NCBI GenBank assembly: GCA_947498765.1
Contig: CANMLG010000016.1
Coordinates: 248,001-312,000 of the forward strand
Direction of reading: 5' to 3'
Length of the DNA stretch: 64,000 nucleotides
Source of the DNA: an uncultured Aquimarina sp.
GTDB lineage: Bacteria; Bacteroidota; Bacteroidia; Flavobacteriales; Flavobacteriaceae
The notes below the pieces were generated by a model, which saw only the letters and a list, made by a program, of their open reading frames with translations, did no database searches and was not told the DNA's origin. Position numbers and translations under genes: made by a program. Within the stretch, counting starts at the first letter, position 1. Each line of letters opens with the position of its first letter. This document shows, piece after piece, positions 63,280 to 64,000 of the stretch.

Positions 63280-64000
63280 ATGAAAAAACTTATTACTTAT
63301 TTTATTCGGTATCATGTAGCAGTAAATGTATTTATTATTGCTTTTGTGGTTTTCGGAATTATTGGAATAAAATCATTAAAGTCCTCTTTCTTTCCTTTAA
63401 TTGAGTCTAAAGTGATATCGGTTTACATTACGTATCCTGGAGCATCACCTCAAGAAATTGAGGAGGGGATTACGTTAAAAATCGAAGATAATTTAAAAGG
63501 ACTTCGGGGTATTGATCGTGTTACTTCTGTGTCACAGGAAAATAGTGGTGTAATTACTGTTGAAATTGAAAAAGGCAAAAATATTGATTTTATGCTTTTA
63601 GAAATTAAAAATGCAGTGGATCGGGTGCCTTCATTTCCCATAGGGATGGAGCCTTTAATTGTGGCAAAGCGCGAAGAGGTAAGGCAAACAATTACTTTTG
63701 CATTAAGTGGGAAAAATGTGCGTTTGGGGACACTAAAACAAATCGGGCGTCAAATTGAAACTGATTTGCGTGCCATTGATGGTATTTCTCAAATAGAGAT
63801 TGAAGGTTATCCAGAGGAGGAAATTGAAATAGCTGTAAACGAGGCAAGTTTACAAGCCTATGATATTAGCTTTACCGATGTAGCTCAATCTATAAGTAAT
63901 TCGAACATATTAGTTACAGGAGGTAACATAAAAACGGATGTTGAAGAATATTTAATTCGAGCTAATAGTCGTTCCTATTATGGGTCCGAATTATTAAATA
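63280..64000 (+). CDS. RND efflux transporter permease, 3' end cut off
   Basis: The first 240 residues are visible. A first transmembrane helix (FIRYHVAVNVFIIAFVVFGI) is followed by the porter-domain start typical of AcrB/MMPL-type pumps (FFPLIESKVISVYITYPGAS, EIEEGITLKIEDNLKGLRGI, VTSVSQENSGVITVEIEKG). Start ATG at 63280, 7 bp after the adaptor stop, so the two genes form an operon. The rest (about 800 residues) lies outside the window. Confidence 0.92.
   Translation, partial: MKKLITYFIRYHVAVNVFIIAFVVFGIIGIKSLKSSFFPLIESKVISVYITYPGASPQEIEEGITLKIEDNLKGLRGIDRVTSVSQENSGVITVEIEKGKNIDFMLLEIKNAVDRVPSFPIGMEPLIVAKREEVRQTITFALSGKNVRLGTLKQIGRQIETDLRAIDGISQIEIEGYPEEEIEIAVNEASLQAYDISFTDVAQSISNSNILVTGGNIKTDVEEYLIRANSRSYYGSELLN

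Overview
The window looks like a chromosomal segment of a marine member of the Flavobacteriaceae (Bacteroidota). The evidence is very AT-rich DNA, type IX secretion (T9SS) C-terminal sorting domains on secreted proteins, a PorT/SprT homologue, a TamL lipoprotein, a short RpoD, Bacteroidota-type -7 promoter boxes (TAnnTTTG) and a GH117/GH2 pair typical of red-algal galactan use. I see no tRNA or rRNA gene, CRISPR array, transposase, phage gene or replication origin.

Layout. 1-6.7 kb: a secreted subtilisin-like protease cut by the window edge, then a GH2-GH117 unit for agar-type oligosaccharides. 6.7-9.2 kb: rpe, rpoD and an Lrp-type regulator. 9.6-14.8 kb: a four-gene unit (ornithine aminotransferase, CtlX-type citrulline hydrolase, arginine deiminase family protein, glutamate-semialdehyde dehydrogenase) that would take arginine to glutamate without carbamoyl phosphate; the Lrp-type gene is divergent from it. 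14.9-21.6 kb: MarC, a DUF5694 lipoprotein, a BIG2 surface protein beside a small T9SS-tailed protein, and an M28 peptidase. 21.7-33.8 kb: mostly housekeeping genes (pnp, rpsO, accD, fbaA, tamL, an rRNA methyltransferase, porT, ubiE) with two lipoproteins.

34-47.5 kb: the operon trkA-trkH-ypdA; two short paralogous small-protein genes (49 and 50 codons) in an otherwise empty kilobase; metK behind a probable SAM-II riboswitch; an alcohol dehydrogenase and NDH-2; a redoxin that has lost its CxxC; and metX-osmC-metZ behind a SAM-I riboswitch. Methionine/SAM metabolism thus appears to be sensed by two unrelated riboswitch classes about 4.3 kb apart.

47.6-64 kb: a Cys-rich triple-repeat lipoprotein, acnB followed by a relic of the C-terminus of an AcnA-type aconitase, a Crp/Fnr regulator with a repeat lipoprotein, a membrane-anchored AraC regulator, a 1647-residue secreted protein combining beta-propellers, a CBM, a di-haem cytochrome c peroxidase-like module, a ricin-type lectin and a T9SS tail, and the start of an RND efflux pair. 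Functional calls come from reading motifs by eye; no database search was possible.
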